This document shows, piece after piece, positions 18,526-27,776 of a stretch of DNA of 64,000 nucleotides; position 1 is the first letter of the stretch, and the number at the start of each line of letters is the position of its first letter. This stretch comes from Bradyrhizobium rifense. GTDB taxonomy: Bacteria > Pseudomonadota > Alphaproteobacteria > Rhizobiales > Xanthobacteraceae. Both the position numbers and the translations under genes were made by a program. The stretch covers positions 1-64,000 of the forward strand of contig NZ_VSSS01000008.1 in NCBI RefSeq assembly GCF_008123425.1. Reading direction: 5' to 3'. The notes under the pieces are model-generated. The model had not been told where the DNA came from, ran no database searches, and saw only the letters and a list, made by a program, of their open reading frames with translations.

Positions 18526-18867
18526 TCAACGCGCCCACCGACTATTCAAGCGCTTGCATGCGGATGCGCCCCCATCCAATACGAACTGAACCGAGAAAGC
18601 CGCGAGCAATATCTCGAGCAGCCGGGAAAGCACGGCATTTCCAATGTTGCCCAGTGTTGCCCAGTGTTTCACGATCGGCACGGCCAGAGCGAAGCAAATC
18701 ACGCAGGTCAGGCACACGAGCAAAATGACGACAACCAGTCTCGATGTCGTGCCTGCGGCGCGGGACAACAATAGCGTGGTGGCAATTGCGCCCGGTCCGG
18801 CCATCAGCGGAATAGCCAACGGAAAGACGGCGATATCCGAAACATGCTCGGCCGGGGCGCCGAGCAC
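18526..18867 (-). pseudogene. MarC-family membrane protein, C-terminal half only
   Basis: HVSDIAVFPLAIPLMAGPGAIATTLLL and NAVLSRLLEILLAAFSVQFVLDG are the second half of a MarC/UPF0056 membrane protein. The first three helices are absent: the sequence further upstream on this strand (MARVQPLNGEEPEKFDD) belongs to something else. A short duplication of TGTTGCCCAGTG lies inside, near 18645-18667. MarC proteins have no firmly known function. I call this a truncated remnant. Confidence 0.65.
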
Positions 18868-18986
18868 GCCGCGCGGACCAGCGGTTCGCGCTGAATAACG
18901 TCGTCGAACTTCTCGGGTTCTTCGCCGTTGAGCGGCTGTACCCTAGCCATGATCTCCTTCTGCCGTTGCGTGCAAGACAAATCTGA

Positions 18987-19223
18987 CTATTTCGGCGGCC
19001 TGAGCTCGCTTCTAAGCCAACCTACCGCATCACTCCTGAGCGGATCGATGGGGATTGAAAGTGTCGTGGACTGGCCGCACGTCAAGCAAGCAAAGGTGAG
19101 TACTTGATAACCGAGCGCGCCTGGCGCGGCCCTGCCCGCGGCCATAGCGCGTCCACACTTCGGGCATGCGGGTCTCTTGATTGTAGCAAACTCTTCGAGT
19201 GTATCAGATGGAGCCAGGAACAT
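18987..19223 (-). CDS. Small zinc-ribbon protein
   Basis: A 78-residue protein with two CxxC knuckles, CPKCGRAMA and CLTCGQST, about 28 residues apart. This is typical of the short zinc-ribbon hypotheticals of Bradyrhizobium. The C-terminal tail (LRSDAVGWLRSELRPPK) is amphipathic. The role is unknown. No obvious operon partner is nearby. Confidence 0.6.
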   Translation of the reverse strand: MFLAPSDTLEEFATIKRPACPKCGRAMAAGRAAPGALGYQVLTFACLTCGQSTTLSIPIDPLRSDAVGWLRSELRPPK

Positions 19224-19671
19224 TGGTTTCGCCGGCGCGAGCCGCCCTTCTTTTTATGTGTGCTGCGAGCACACGTATGACTGAACCGCGCAGCCTACGT
19301 ACTTATGCAATATCGGCCGCACGCAGGATGCGCTACGTCGTATTTTTACGTAGCAATCAACTTACGACCGGTCCATCGCAGCTGGTCGAATAACTGGCCA
19401 GTGATGACTGGCTGACGCGGCCGATACGATCTCGACGACAGTCAATGCGGGCGCGACGAGGCATGCGCAAATATAGATTATAGGCTCGTTGTCTCAATGC
19501 TGGGTCGCCAGCTTGTGAAATGCAGTTGGCCGGGCTTTCGATCAAGCTGCCAGAGTTCGAGGTCGGCAGATACTGGCACGGGTGTGTCGATTCGCCTGAC
19601 GACAATCAGCGGCCGCGATCCTGGACCAATGGTGGAAATGTGCCGCCAAGGAAGAAACAGTGTTGAAGCGC
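19224..19671. other. Intergenic region with TACGTA motifs
   Basis: About 450 bp with no convincing gene. It contains a TACGTA at 19296-19301 and the CGTA-N4-TACGTA element at 19339. A short plus-strand stretch near 19520-19640 has weak coding character, but I cannot assign it. Confidence 0.4.
19339..19353. promoter_or_regulatory. CGTA-N4-TACGTA motif, orphan copy
   Basis: CGTA-TTTT-TACGTAG, the same spacing as the motif 93-94 bp upstream of both Crp/Fnr genes. It is embedded in a larger inverted repeat, GCTACGT-N9-ACGTAGC (19332-19354). No gene start lies close by. Confidence 0.45.
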
Positions 19672-20229
19672 TCACCCTTTGAAGCGAGCAACGAATTTCG
19701 CGAAGGCCGTGAGCTGATCGGCAACCACCTTCCTGGTCGGGCCGTCCTTCAGTTCCAGCGTATGCGGATCAAATTTGGTCTGGGCTAGTCCGACGAATAC
19801 TTCCGGTGTCCCAAACACGAAGGCGCTGAGATAGGTAAGCGCCATTCGCAGATGATACTGCATTCGCGCGCCGCCCAGGGGACCGCCGGTGGCGGACTGA
19901 ATGGCGACTGGCTTCTCCCTGAAGGGCTGGTTTTCCAGGCGTGACACCCAATCCAGCGCGTTCTTCAGGCCTCCGGGAATAGTCCAGTTGTATTCGGGCG
20001 AGACGATGATTATGCCATCGGCTTTCCTGATGGCTTCAGCGAAGGTCGTCACTTCACCTGGAAAGCCGACGGCCTGAACGTCCGCATTGTACAGGGGCAT
20101 GCCGCCGTACGGCGGCGCCTCGGAAAGATGAAGATTCGAAGGCGCAAGCTTAGGCAGCGCCCTCATCAGCGCGGTATTGTACGAGCCCTTGCGCAGGCTG
20201 CCACTGATCGTCACCACGTTGAGTACCAT
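19672..20229 (-). CDS. NADPH-dependent FMN reductase
   Basis: A 185-residue flavodoxin-like protein with the FMN phosphate loop SGSLRKGSYNTALMRAL and the isoalloxazine loop SPEYNWTIPGGLKNALDWVSR. It belongs to the chromate reductase/ChrR-YieF group, which transfers electrons from NAD(P)H to quinones, flavins or metals through bound FMN. Length is normal for the family. It is a single gene; the region upstream contains no recognisable box. Confidence 0.88.
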   Translation of the reverse strand: MVLNVVTISGSLRKGSYNTALMRALPKLAPSNLHLSEAPPYGGMPLYNADVQAVGFPGEVTTFAEAIRKADGIIIVSPEYNWTIPGGLKNALDWVSRLENQPFREKPVAIQSATGGPLGGARMQYHLRMALTYLSAFVFGTPEVFVGLAQTKFDPHTLELKDGPTRKVVADQLTAFAKFVARFKG

Positions 20230-20382
20230 TGACTACCCCTTTTGCTTGCATGAGACGCTGAAACACCTCACCTCAAGCGGCGATATTTTTCTTTGACGAT
20301 TGCCCGCTTTCGCCACCGGCAGCAGCACAAAAATCGTATTCGAGGAACCAGAACGGCTGGTTGGCATTGCCGGTGGGCCCGT

Positions 20383-21466
20383 TCAGCGTTCCGGCTCCGC
20401 CTCGGCTTGCGCAGTTGGACGCGTCGCCGGGCGCTGCGGCTCGGCGCGATCCTCCGCAGGGCACGTCTCCCGGGTGAGATTCAAGGCGCAACAGATCAAA
20501 CCCACATGGCTGTAGGCTTGCGGAAAAATTGCCCAGCATGCAGCCGGCGAACGGATCGTATTCCTCGGCGAGCAATCCCACGTCATTGCGACGCGAGAGG
20601 AGACGGTCGAACAGCTTGCGGGCCTCCAAATAGCGGCCCTGCAGAATGTAATTGTCAGCCAACCAAAAACTGCACGCCAGAAACGCTCCTTCTCCCGGGG
20701 GCAGGCCGTCACCGGGATTTGCGCGTTCATACCGCAGAACAAACTCGTCCTGGACCAGCAGTCTTTTTTCGATGGCCCGCACTGTATTCCTCATGCGCGG
20801 ATCAGTTGCAGGCAGAAAGCCCACTAGCGGTATCAGCAGCAGACCAGCGTCGAGTCGTTTCGAGCCATAAGCCTGCACGAAACTTTCGATATCGCGGTCG
20901 AAGCCGCGGTCGCACACGTCGGCGTGGATCTCGTCGGCGACCGCTCGCCAATGTCGAGATGCCTCGATAGCTCCCTCGGCGGCGAACTCATTCGCGGCAC
21001 GATCGAACGCAACCCAGGCCATGGCCTTCGAATGGACGAAGTGCTGTCGCTCGCCGCGTACCTCCCAAATGCCTTGATCAGGCTCGCGCCAAGCGCTGGC
21101 GAGATATCTCAGCATGATGGGCTCGGAGTGAAACTCGACTCGCCCCTGTCGACCGACAAGGATGCGCACAAGATCGGCGCGGTCTCCCGGTGTCATGAAA
21201 TCGATAAGCGTCACACTGCCACCGTTCGTTCGAAATTCCGTTTCGAGGACCAAAGTGCCTGCGCGGTAGCACCGCAGGGTCTCGATCGGCTCATCCTTCG
21301 GTGCAATGAGCCACCGTCCATTTTCTGCTTCGCCAAGCAGGGCGGCAAAGCACGCAGCCGAATCGAATCTCGGCCAGCACAGCCAATCGATCGAACCGTT
21401 GCGCCCGACCATGGCTGCTGCCTTGCAATCGCCGATCATCGCATAGTCTTCGATCTTGAGCGCCAT
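20383..21466 (-). pseudogene. GH15 glucoamylase/trehalase gene with internal deletion and frameshift
   Basis: The N terminus (MALKIEDYAMIGDCKAAAMV, SIDWLCWPRFDSAACFAALLG) and the C terminus (EGAFLACSFWLADNYILQGR, RRNDVGLLAEEYDP) are classic GH15. At about residue 127 the sequence jumps straight from LRYLA to AWREPDQGIWEVRG. Roughly 250 residues normally found there are missing, including part of the catalytic barrel. A second lesion is a T5 run near 20530: reading one T fewer restores NFPQAYSHVGLICCALNL in another frame. The intact family is about 600 residues and acts on alpha-glucosides or trehalose. This copy is unlikely to be active. Confidence 0.8.
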
Positions 21467-21674
21467 GCACGCCTCCGGCCCGGTCTGCGCGCGCTGCCCG
21501 CGCTGCCGCTCTCAGATATAATCCCTAAATTCCCTTTCGAAGCCCAGCCTGCTCGAAGACTGCTGGTGCTCATATCCCTTGATAAGCGATGAGTAAGCGG
21601 ATCAACCGTATCGCGGTCAACACTGGATCCTTGGCCACAACCGCTCGGCGGCTGTTTCCGCAAGCGCATCGCCT

Positions 21675-23183
21675 TCAGAGCTTCCGCCAGCTTCGGCCAT
21701 CGCGCTTCAAAAGCTCGACTGCGCCCGGGGGCCCCTCGCTGCCCGCAGGATAGAATTCCAACCCTTTGGTGCCCACTCTCTTCCAGGCATCGAGGAAAGG
21801 CTGAACCGTCCGCCAGCCGGCTTCCACGCCGCCGGCGCGTTGAAAAAGAATGTTGTCGCCGATCATGCAATCGTAGATCAAGGTCTCATAGCCCGTCGCG
21901 GGCTCGGCCTTGAAGTAATCCTTGTAAAGAAACTTCATTTGTACGCCGTTGATCCTGATCACAGGTCCTGGCACCTTGGTGTTGAATTGCAGCGTGATGC
22001 CTTCGGTCGGCTCGATGCAGATGACGAGATAGTTCTCAGCTAGTTGCTCGACGGGCGTGTATCGAAACATCGCAAACGGCGCTTCGCGGAATTTGATCGC
22101 CACTTCCGTGCGCTTCGTGGCGAGCGCCTTGCCCGTGCGCAGGTAAAAGGGGACGCCGGCCCAGCGCCAGTTGTCAATGTTCAGTTTCATCGCAACGTAA
22201 GTCTCCGTAGCGCTGTCCGGCCTGACATCCGGAGTCTTTCGGTAATCCGGGATCTCGGTGTCGCCGATTTTCCCGGCAGTGTACTGGCCACGCACGGAGT
22301 TTTTCAGCGCTTCCTCTTCGCTCTGGGTCTGGATCGCCGCCAGCACCCCGTCTTTTTCCGAACGCACGTTATGGGCGTCGAAATGTCTCGGCGGCTCCAT
22401 TGCGATCAGCGATAACAGTTGAAACAGGTGATTCGGTACCATGTCGCGCAGCGCGCCGGTCGCGTCATAAAAGCTACCGCGGTGGCCAACGCCGAGCTGC
22501 TCATCCACAATGATCTGCACGTGATCGATGTGATGGCGGTTCCAGATCGGCTCGAACATTCCGTTGGCGAAGCGCAGCACCAGGATGTTCTGGACGGTCT
22601 CTTTGCCCAGGTAATGATCGATTCGGTAGATCTGGTGCTCGTTGAGGATGTTCAACAATTCCGCATTCAGCGCGCGCGCCGATGCCACATCCGTCCCAAA
22701 CGGCTTTTCGATCACGAGCCGCCGCCAGGCGCCGCGATCCTCCTTCAACAAGCCGAGACGGCCGAGTTGGCGCACGATCGGTGCGAAGGCATCCGGCGGT
22801 GTCGCCAGATAAAACAGCCGATTGCCCCCTATGTCGCGCGCGGCTTCCAGCCGTTCAAGCTGCTCCCTGAGACGGTCGAAAGAAGGGTGGTCGCTGGGAT
22901 CGGCCTCGACAGAGGTGATGCATTCTAGCAGGCGATTCGCGACCTTGTCTTCCACGGGGCGGGTTGCGAACTGATGCAGGCCCTTCATTAGGCTCTCGCG
23001 CAGCGCTTCGTTCGACATGCCGCAGCGCGCGACGCCGACGACGCAGAATCTTTCCGGCAATAGTTCGGCTGCCGCGAGATTGTAAAGCGAAGGGATCACC
23101 AGCCGGTTGGTCAGGTCTCCCGTGACACCGAAGATGATAAGGGCGCAGGATTGCGGCTACTGCTCGGGCTGGAAGTTTCTCAC
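21675..23183 (-). pseudogene. zwf: Glucose-6-phosphate dehydrogenase with amber codon near the start
   Basis: The body is full-length and well conserved: RIDHYLGKETVQNIL, IWNRHHIDHVQII, VPFYLRTGKAL, DAWKRVGTKGLEFYPAGS. The N-terminal NADP-binding motif is present in DNA as CALIIFGVTGDLTNRLVIPS. However, the frame from the likely GTG start at 23183 (VRNFQPEQ) meets TAG at 23157-23159, codon 9. The next standard start in frame is the GTG at LVIPSLY, which would remove GVTGDL and much of the cofactor site. So the gene is either newly inactivated, read through, or starts at an unusual codon. The enzyme is the entry step of the oxidative pentose phosphate and Entner-Doudoroff pathways. Confidence 0.75.
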
Positions 23184-23267
23184 AAACGGCTGACCGTGGG
23201 GTTAACGATATCACGTCGCCCTCTGCGCCTGGGGCGGGAGCGACACCAATTATCCGCCCCAGGCTTA

Positions 23268-23720
23268 TCAGGCCTGCTGAGCAGGTTCGATTTCAACGCG
23301 GTCATCCTGCTCGGCCGAATAGACAGAAGCGTGCTCAGCGTGAGCCCCCCTCTCCTTTACCAGCCGGGTGGCGGGCAATTGAAGCACCCGAGCATGCTGT
23401 CCTTCCGACAGGACATTCACAAGAACGATGGTGCCGTCGGGAAACAGCAGGCCATCGTGGTGCTGCTTTGGCGGTTTCGGTTTGATCACGCAGAATTGGG
23501 CGACACGGAAGCCTACGCTCTTGGTCAACAACCAGTTGCGATTGTATCTCACGTCCTGCTCGAATCCGAGCTCAGTGCCGGGCAGCAGACAAATGGCGAC
23601 AGTGGGTTCGTCTTTGGCGGCAAAGCCGCGGGTCGATGTACCGCAGAAGCTGGTCGACACCAAACTCTCTCCAACCTTTGCTGGGCGTGACGTAACGGCA
23701 TGTAGGCTGTAGTCGCACAT
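23268..23720 (-). CDS. Conserved hypothetical protein (MCDYSLH family)
   Basis: A 150-residue protein starting MCDYSLHAVTSRPAKVG, a conserved family of alphaproteobacteria of unknown function. Features are CGTSTRGFAAKDEPTVAICLLPGTELGFE and, later, HHDGLLFPDGTIVLVNVLSEGQHARVLQLP. The start at MCDYS has GGAGAAA upstream and sits 68 bp from a perfect box. Longer frames would reach toward that box and lack family support. It is probably cytoplasmic, with no signal peptide. Confidence 0.75.
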   Translation of the reverse strand: MCDYSLHAVTSRPAKVGESLVSTSFCGTSTRGFAAKDEPTVAICLLPGTELGFEQDVRYNRNWLLTKSVGFRVAQFCVIKPKPPKQHHDGLLFPDGTIVLVNVLSEGQHARVLQLPATRLVKERGAHAEHASVYSAEQDDRVEIEPAQQA

Positions 23721-23781
23721 GGATTTTCTCCGCTGGTTTTCCTGACCCGACCGATGATGCCGCAAACCGCCGAGCTATCCC

Positions 23782-23795
23782 TTGACCGCCGTCAA
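23782..23795. promoter_or_regulatory. Perfect FixK/FNR-like box upstream of MCDYS protein
   Basis: TTGAC-CGCC-GTCAA; centre 68 bp before the minus-strand ATG at 23720. Confidence 0.7.
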
Positions 23796-24065
23796 GATAT
23801 TGGTGGCTTGTTTGGAAATCGCGACCGCCGGGGATGGTGGCTCTCATGATCGCATTCGAACAGCTGCTCGAAGCTGCGGCGGCAGCTCGATGTCCGAACA
23901 GATCGGATCCGATCCACCGGTGCCGACCTTGCGACGGTCAACATCGCAAGTCGTGGCCGCGCTACATCTCGGCACTCCGCCGTTCACCGCGGTGATGGGA
24001 CTGTACGTGCGTTTGGCGGCTTCGTGCGCGTCTTGACTGGCGCTTCGTTCCCCTCGCGTCGCACC

Positions 24066-25754
24066 TCAAGCGCCATTGCAGCCTGGCCGTTGGCAAGCAA
24101 GCGCAATGTGTAGCTCCGCGCCGACGACGGCCCCCTCACCGATCGCAGCACCCACGCGCTTGACCGACCCGGATCGGACGTCGCCGGCGGCGAATACACC
24201 GCGCACGCTGGTTTCGAGCAGCAGCGGGCGGCCAGCCCCACTCTTCGAGCGGATGCTGGAGGGAATGTCCCATCCCGTCAGCACAAAATTCTTGCTGTCC
24301 AACGCGATCCCGGCGTCCTTGAGCCAAGCCGTTGCCGGGTCCGCGCCGATGAAGAGGAAGAGGTGGCGGATCGGCTTCTCAGTTTCTTCGCCGGTCGAGC
24401 TGTTGCGCCAGCGTACGCGCTCCAATTGCCCTTCCCGGCTGCCATAAAGCGCGACCACCTCCGTGTGAGTCAGCACCTCGATATTGTCGAGATTCGCGAT
24501 CCGGTCGATCAGGTAGCGCGACATGCTCTCCGCGAGGCCTGGTCCACGGACCAGCATCCAGATTTTTTTTGCGAAGTTGCGCAAGAATACGGCGGCCTGG
24601 CCCGCCGAATTTCCGCCTCCGACCAGAACGATCTCCTCGTCCCGACACAGGCGTGCCTCGATCGGCGAAGCCCAATACCAAACGCCGCGCCCCTCGAAAC
24701 TCGGTAGATTCGGCACGTTGAGGCGACGGTAGCGGGCGCCGGTCGCAACCACCACCGTCGAGGCCCTCACACGCCGGCTATTCCCCAGGCACAGCGTGAT
24801 CGGCGCGCCGCTCACATCGAGCCGCGATATGCCCGCTGGGATCACCATCCGCGCGCCAAATTTCTGGGCCTGGACATAGGCGCGGGCGGTGAGCGCCTGG
24901 CCGGAAATGCCGGCGGGAAAACCGAGATAGTTCTCGATCCGCGCGCTGGCGCCGGCCTGCCCGCCGAAGGCACGGGCGTCGAAGACGACGACCGACAAGC
25001 CCTCTGATGCCGCATAGACCGCCGTCGAAAGGCCCGCCGGGCCGGCGCCTACGACCGCGACATCATAGGTTCGGCTCTCGTCGTCGATCGGCACCATTCC
25101 AAGCGCGCGCGCCAGCTCTGCCTCGCTCGGATTTTTCAGGATCGTTCCTTTCGGACACACGGCAAGCGGCAGGTCTGCCGGATTTGGAGCATATTGCTGA
25201 ACAAGCTTCGCCGCGTCGGCGTCCTTTGCTGGGTCGAGCAATTGATGTGGATACGCATTGCGGGCGAGGAAGCCTTGCAGACGCACGATGTCAGGGCTCG
25301 ATTCCGCGCCGATTAGGACCGGACCACCGGCGCCGGCCTCGACCAGCGCGACGCGGCGGAGGATCAAAGCCCGCATGATCCGTTCGCCGAGTTCGGGCTC
25401 CCCAATCATCAACGCGCGTAGATTTTCCGGCGGGATCAAGAGCGCTTGGACATCGTCGATAGCGTGAACATCGACAAAGGCAGGCTGGCCTGACAATTGT
25501 CCCACTTCGGCGACGAATTCGCCGGGTCCCTGCTCCACAATCGGGGCGCAATGGCCTAGCGGATCGCGCCTGACGACGCGCACCGAGCCCTTGATCAGCA
25601 CACACATGCCCGGCGCGACTTCTCCGGTCACGAACAGCGCTTCGCCGGCATGGTAGTACCGCACCGTGCCGAAGCGACGAAGACGATCGATTTCATGTGC
25701 CGTAAGCTTGGGAAACATTTGCTCGCGGCGGCTATCAATCGTCGGCATCTGCAA
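24066..25754 (-). CDS. Crp-domain / thioredoxin-fold / thioredoxin reductase-like fusion
   Basis: A 562-residue flavoprotein. Residues 15-120 are a cyclic-nucleotide-binding-like beta-roll (HAGEALFVTGEVAPGMCVLIKG). The cAMP-contacting Arg of the family signature is absent (SGQPAFVDVHA). Residues 140-215 are a thioredoxin-like spacer. From 230 on is a thioredoxin reductase fold, with FAD loop GAGPAG (236-241) and NADPH loop GGGNSAG (379-385). The redox CxxC is replaced by WYWASPIEA (359-367), so it cannot be a classic thioredoxin reductase. It is the last gene of the DUF1931-usp operon, 31 bp after usp. The electron acceptor is unknown. Confidence 0.88.
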   Translation of the reverse strand: MQMPTIDSRREQMFPKLTAHEIDRLRRFGTVRYYHAGEALFVTGEVAPGMCVLIKGSVRVVRRDPLGHCAPIVEQGPGEFVAEVGQLSGQPAFVDVHAIDDVQALLIPPENLRALMIGEPELGERIMRALILRRVALVEAGAGGPVLIGAESSPDIVRLQGFLARNAYPHQLLDPAKDADAAKLVQQYAPNPADLPLAVCPKGTILKNPSEAELARALGMVPIDDESRTYDVAVVGAGPAGLSTAVYAASEGLSVVVFDARAFGGQAGASARIENYLGFPAGISGQALTARAYVQAQKFGARMVIPAGISRLDVSGAPITLCLGNSRRVRASTVVVATGARYRRLNVPNLPSFEGRGVWYWASPIEARLCRDEEIVLVGGGNSAGQAAVFLRNFAKKIWMLVRGPGLAESMSRYLIDRIANLDNIEVLTHTEVVALYGSREGQLERVRWRNSSTGEETEKPIRHLFLFIGADPATAWLKDAGIALDSKNFVLTGWDIPSSIRSKSGAGRPLLLETSVRGVFAAGDVRSGSVKRVGAAIGEGAVVGAELHIALACQRPGCNGA

Positions 25755-25785
25755 TCTCGCTGTCGGGGCAAGGTGCCACGTGTTC

Positions 25786-26601
25786 CTAGTGCGCCATCAG
25801 CAGCGGGATAGGCGCTTCATGCAATAGGCTGTAGGTCACTCCGCCGAGCAGCCGCTCGAGCAGGCGCATATGACTATATCCGCCCATGACAATAAGGTTC
25901 GCCTTCCGGCGCTCGGCCTCCGCCATCAATTGTGGCCCGACTTCGCTGGAGCGGCACTTGATGCGATGCAGGCTGGCCTCGATTCCATGATGCCGAAGAT
26001 GATTGACGGCATCGATCCCCATCACGGCTTCCTCCTCGGTAGGCTTTTCGCCGGTCGCAACGATGACCGACACTTTTTCCGCCTTGTGCAGAAATGGCAT
26101 CGCTTCGGCAAGCGCACGAGCCGCTTCCCGGCTCCCGTTCCAGGTGACCATGATGCGGTCGAAGGCGATCTTCGGCCGCTCCGTCTCGGGAACGAGATAG
26201 ACGTTCCTACCAGAGCCGAACAGCACGCCTTCGACGAGCTTCTCAGGATCCATCGCGCCATTGGGACGAAGCGCCACGAAGGTGTCGGCGGAGCGCGCCT
26301 CTCGCGCGGCAATTTTGGCAACGTCGTCGGACAGGACATCGAACCGCCGGATCTCGACCACCCGATCCAGCATTCGCAGCCGCTTGGCTAGCGCCTCCTC
26401 CATCGCATCGCCAGTTTCGCGCGCATGCTCGACGATCGCGGCGGTGGTGTCGCCCTCGATCGGCCCCGGCAATGGCAGAACGTTGAGATACAACCCGATC
26501 ACCACGCGGGTCTCGAGCCGCCGGGTCATATCGGCGACGGCTGCTAGGCGAATTTCATCGGAGGCGCCACCGTCCAGCCACACCATCACATCTCTGATCA
26601 T
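25786..26601 (-). CDS. Universal stress protein, two-domain
   Basis: A 271-residue UspA-family protein. The N-terminal half starts [21 protein letters not shown]. The C-terminal half has [23 protein letters not shown] and the nucleotide loop [19 protein letters not shown]. The ATP-binding GxxGHS-type signature is only partly kept. The start MIRDV is chosen because GGAGAG lies 4-8 nt upstream; a GTG six codons earlier is possible. It is 14 bp after DUF1931 and 31 bp before the Crp/TrxR gene. A decayed paralogue is at 38983-39794. Confidence 0.88.
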   Translation of the reverse strand: MIRDVMVWLDGGASDEIRLAAVADMTRRLETRVVIGLYLNVLPLPGPIEGDTTAAIVEHARETGDAMEEALAKRLRMLDRVVEIRRFDVLSDDVAKIAAREARSADTFVALRPNGAMDPEKLVEGVLFGSGRNVYLVPETERPKIAFDRIMVTWNGSREAARALAEAMPFLHKAEKVSVIVATGEKPTEEEAVMGIDAVNHLRHHGIEASLHRIKCRSSEVGPQLMAEAERRKANLIVMGGYSHMRLLERLLGGVTYSLLHEAPIPLLMAH

Positions 26602-26615
26602 CGCTCTCTCCTCGC

Positions 26616-27149
26616 TCACGACAGCCGTCGCGATGTTTGGCTACTCTGCCGTTCGCGCAGCTGCAGCAGCAGATCGAAAATACGAAAGCACTTCCGCCAG
26701 TGCTCGCTCGATGGATTCTTCAGCCCGGGATCGATGATGTTGAACGTATGCGCGAGCGCGACACTCAGACCTCCCGCGATGTCCGGTAGGCGAGTCTCGA
26801 TATCCTCACCGTAAGCAAGGTCAAGCGGCGGGCGCGTGGCGAGGCGGTCGAGGATCGGCCGCAACTCGATCTCTTCGTCGAGCCTTTCGAATTCATGGAT
26901 GCATTCCTGCAGTCCCTTGGTAATCGGCAGGTCGAACGGCTCCAACAGCACACGGCCATTCGCCTTGGCGGCCGCCTGGGCCCGCAGCAGGAGATCATAA
27001 AGTTTTTGGTTGACGAAATCGCTGTAGCGCTTGAGGTCCTGCTTGTCGACATCGAGGCTGGCGACGATTCGAAAAAATCGCTCGAATCTCGCCACGCTCA
27101 TAACATGGCTGGTGAGCGGCTGGTTCGATTGCACGGCGGCGATCATCAT
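26616..27149 (-). CDS. DUF1931-family protein (histone-fold-like)
   Basis: A 177-residue protein matching DUF1931: [39 protein letters not shown], then [19 protein letters not shown] and [22 protein letters not shown]. Structures of related thermophile proteins show a histone fold, but the role is unknown. I use the upstream ATG: GGAGA lies 8 nt before it, and it sits 56 bp from the box centre. Family alignments would start at Met17. It is the first gene of an operon with usp and the Crp/TrxR fusion. Confidence 0.8.
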   Translation of the reverse strand: MMIAAVQSNQPLTSHVMSVARFERFFRIVASLDVDKQDLKRYSDFVNQKLYDLLLRAQAAAKANGRVLLEPFDLPITKGLQECIHEFERLDEEIELRPILDRLATRPPLDLAYGEDIETRLPDIAGGLSVALAHTFNIIDPGLKNPSSEHWRKCFRIFDLLLQLRERQSSQTSRRLS

Positions 27150-27198
27150 GGCAGCGGTCTCCTCGCCTCATGATGCCGTGCGCAGGCCGGCCTCCCCC

Positions 27199-27212
27199 TT
27201 GATGGTCGTCAG
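27199..27212. promoter_or_regulatory. FixK/FNR-like box upstream of DUF1931-usp-TrxR operon
   Basis: TTGAT-GGTC-GTCAG, proximal of two boxes here; identical over 14 bases to the sites at 11624 and 14694. Confidence 0.55.
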
Positions 27213-27243
27213 TTTCGCGCGATTTTCTCGCACGGACATGAAA

Positions 27244-27257
27244 TTGATCTTTATCAC
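27244..27257. promoter_or_regulatory. Distal TTGAT-N4-ATCAC box
   Basis: TTGAT-CTTT-ATCAC, the classical FNR form, 45 bp upstream of the proximal box. The SDR gene has the same arrangement (31839 and 31893). Confidence 0.45.
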
Positions 27258-27361
27258 GGCGCCTTCCTCGATGTTGCAGCATCATAGTGGTGTGCACTTC
27301 AGCGCAGGTCACCATCGTGCGGCTGTCCTAATGCGGGTTTACCCTCCAAAGGAGGGAAGAT

Positions 27362-27776
27362 AGACGAGGCCACCACCGTTGCGGCAGCCCTCGCGTCAGG
27401 CAGACTGCGGACACCAACACGCTGTTCCAGCCGTACCGGTGGGACCTTTTCAGGCTGCCGCATCGAATGGTCATGGCGTCGTTGACCCGCTCGCGGGCGC
27501 GCCAACCGGGCAACGTGCCGAGCTCCCTCGCGGCCTGTTACTACGCGCAGCGTGCATCTGCAGCCCTGATCGTGAGCGAGGCAACCCAGCTGTCGATGCA
27601 AGGCTAGGGTTACGCCTGGACTCCCGGCATCGACGCCACAAGCAGGTGGAGGCATGGCGTCAGGTCATGAGAGCGGCGGACCAGGCTGACGGATTGATCT
27701 TCAATCAGCTCTGGCATGCCGGGCGCATTTCGCGTCCGGCGCTGCAGCCCGACAATATGCTTCCCGTCTACCGACG
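27362..27776 (+). pseudogene. Old Yellow Enzyme N-terminal remnant (copy of 56415 gene)
   Basis: The translation can be aligned with the intact gene at 56415: LFQPYRWDLFRLPHR, MASLTRSRARQPGNVPSSLAACYYAQRASAAL and SEATQLSMQG. It breaks at TAG 27605-27607 where the intact gene has Gln, then shifts frame, and ends at NQLWHAGRISRPALQPDNMLPV. The last two thirds are missing, and the remnant abuts the 3' end of ldh. It is a degenerate duplicate of the flavin oxidoreductase gene. Confidence 0.8.

Noticed and set aside
22044..22928. Plus-strand open frames of 123 and 169 codons opposite zwf
   Set aside because: Antisense shadows of a conserved enzyme; no family match.
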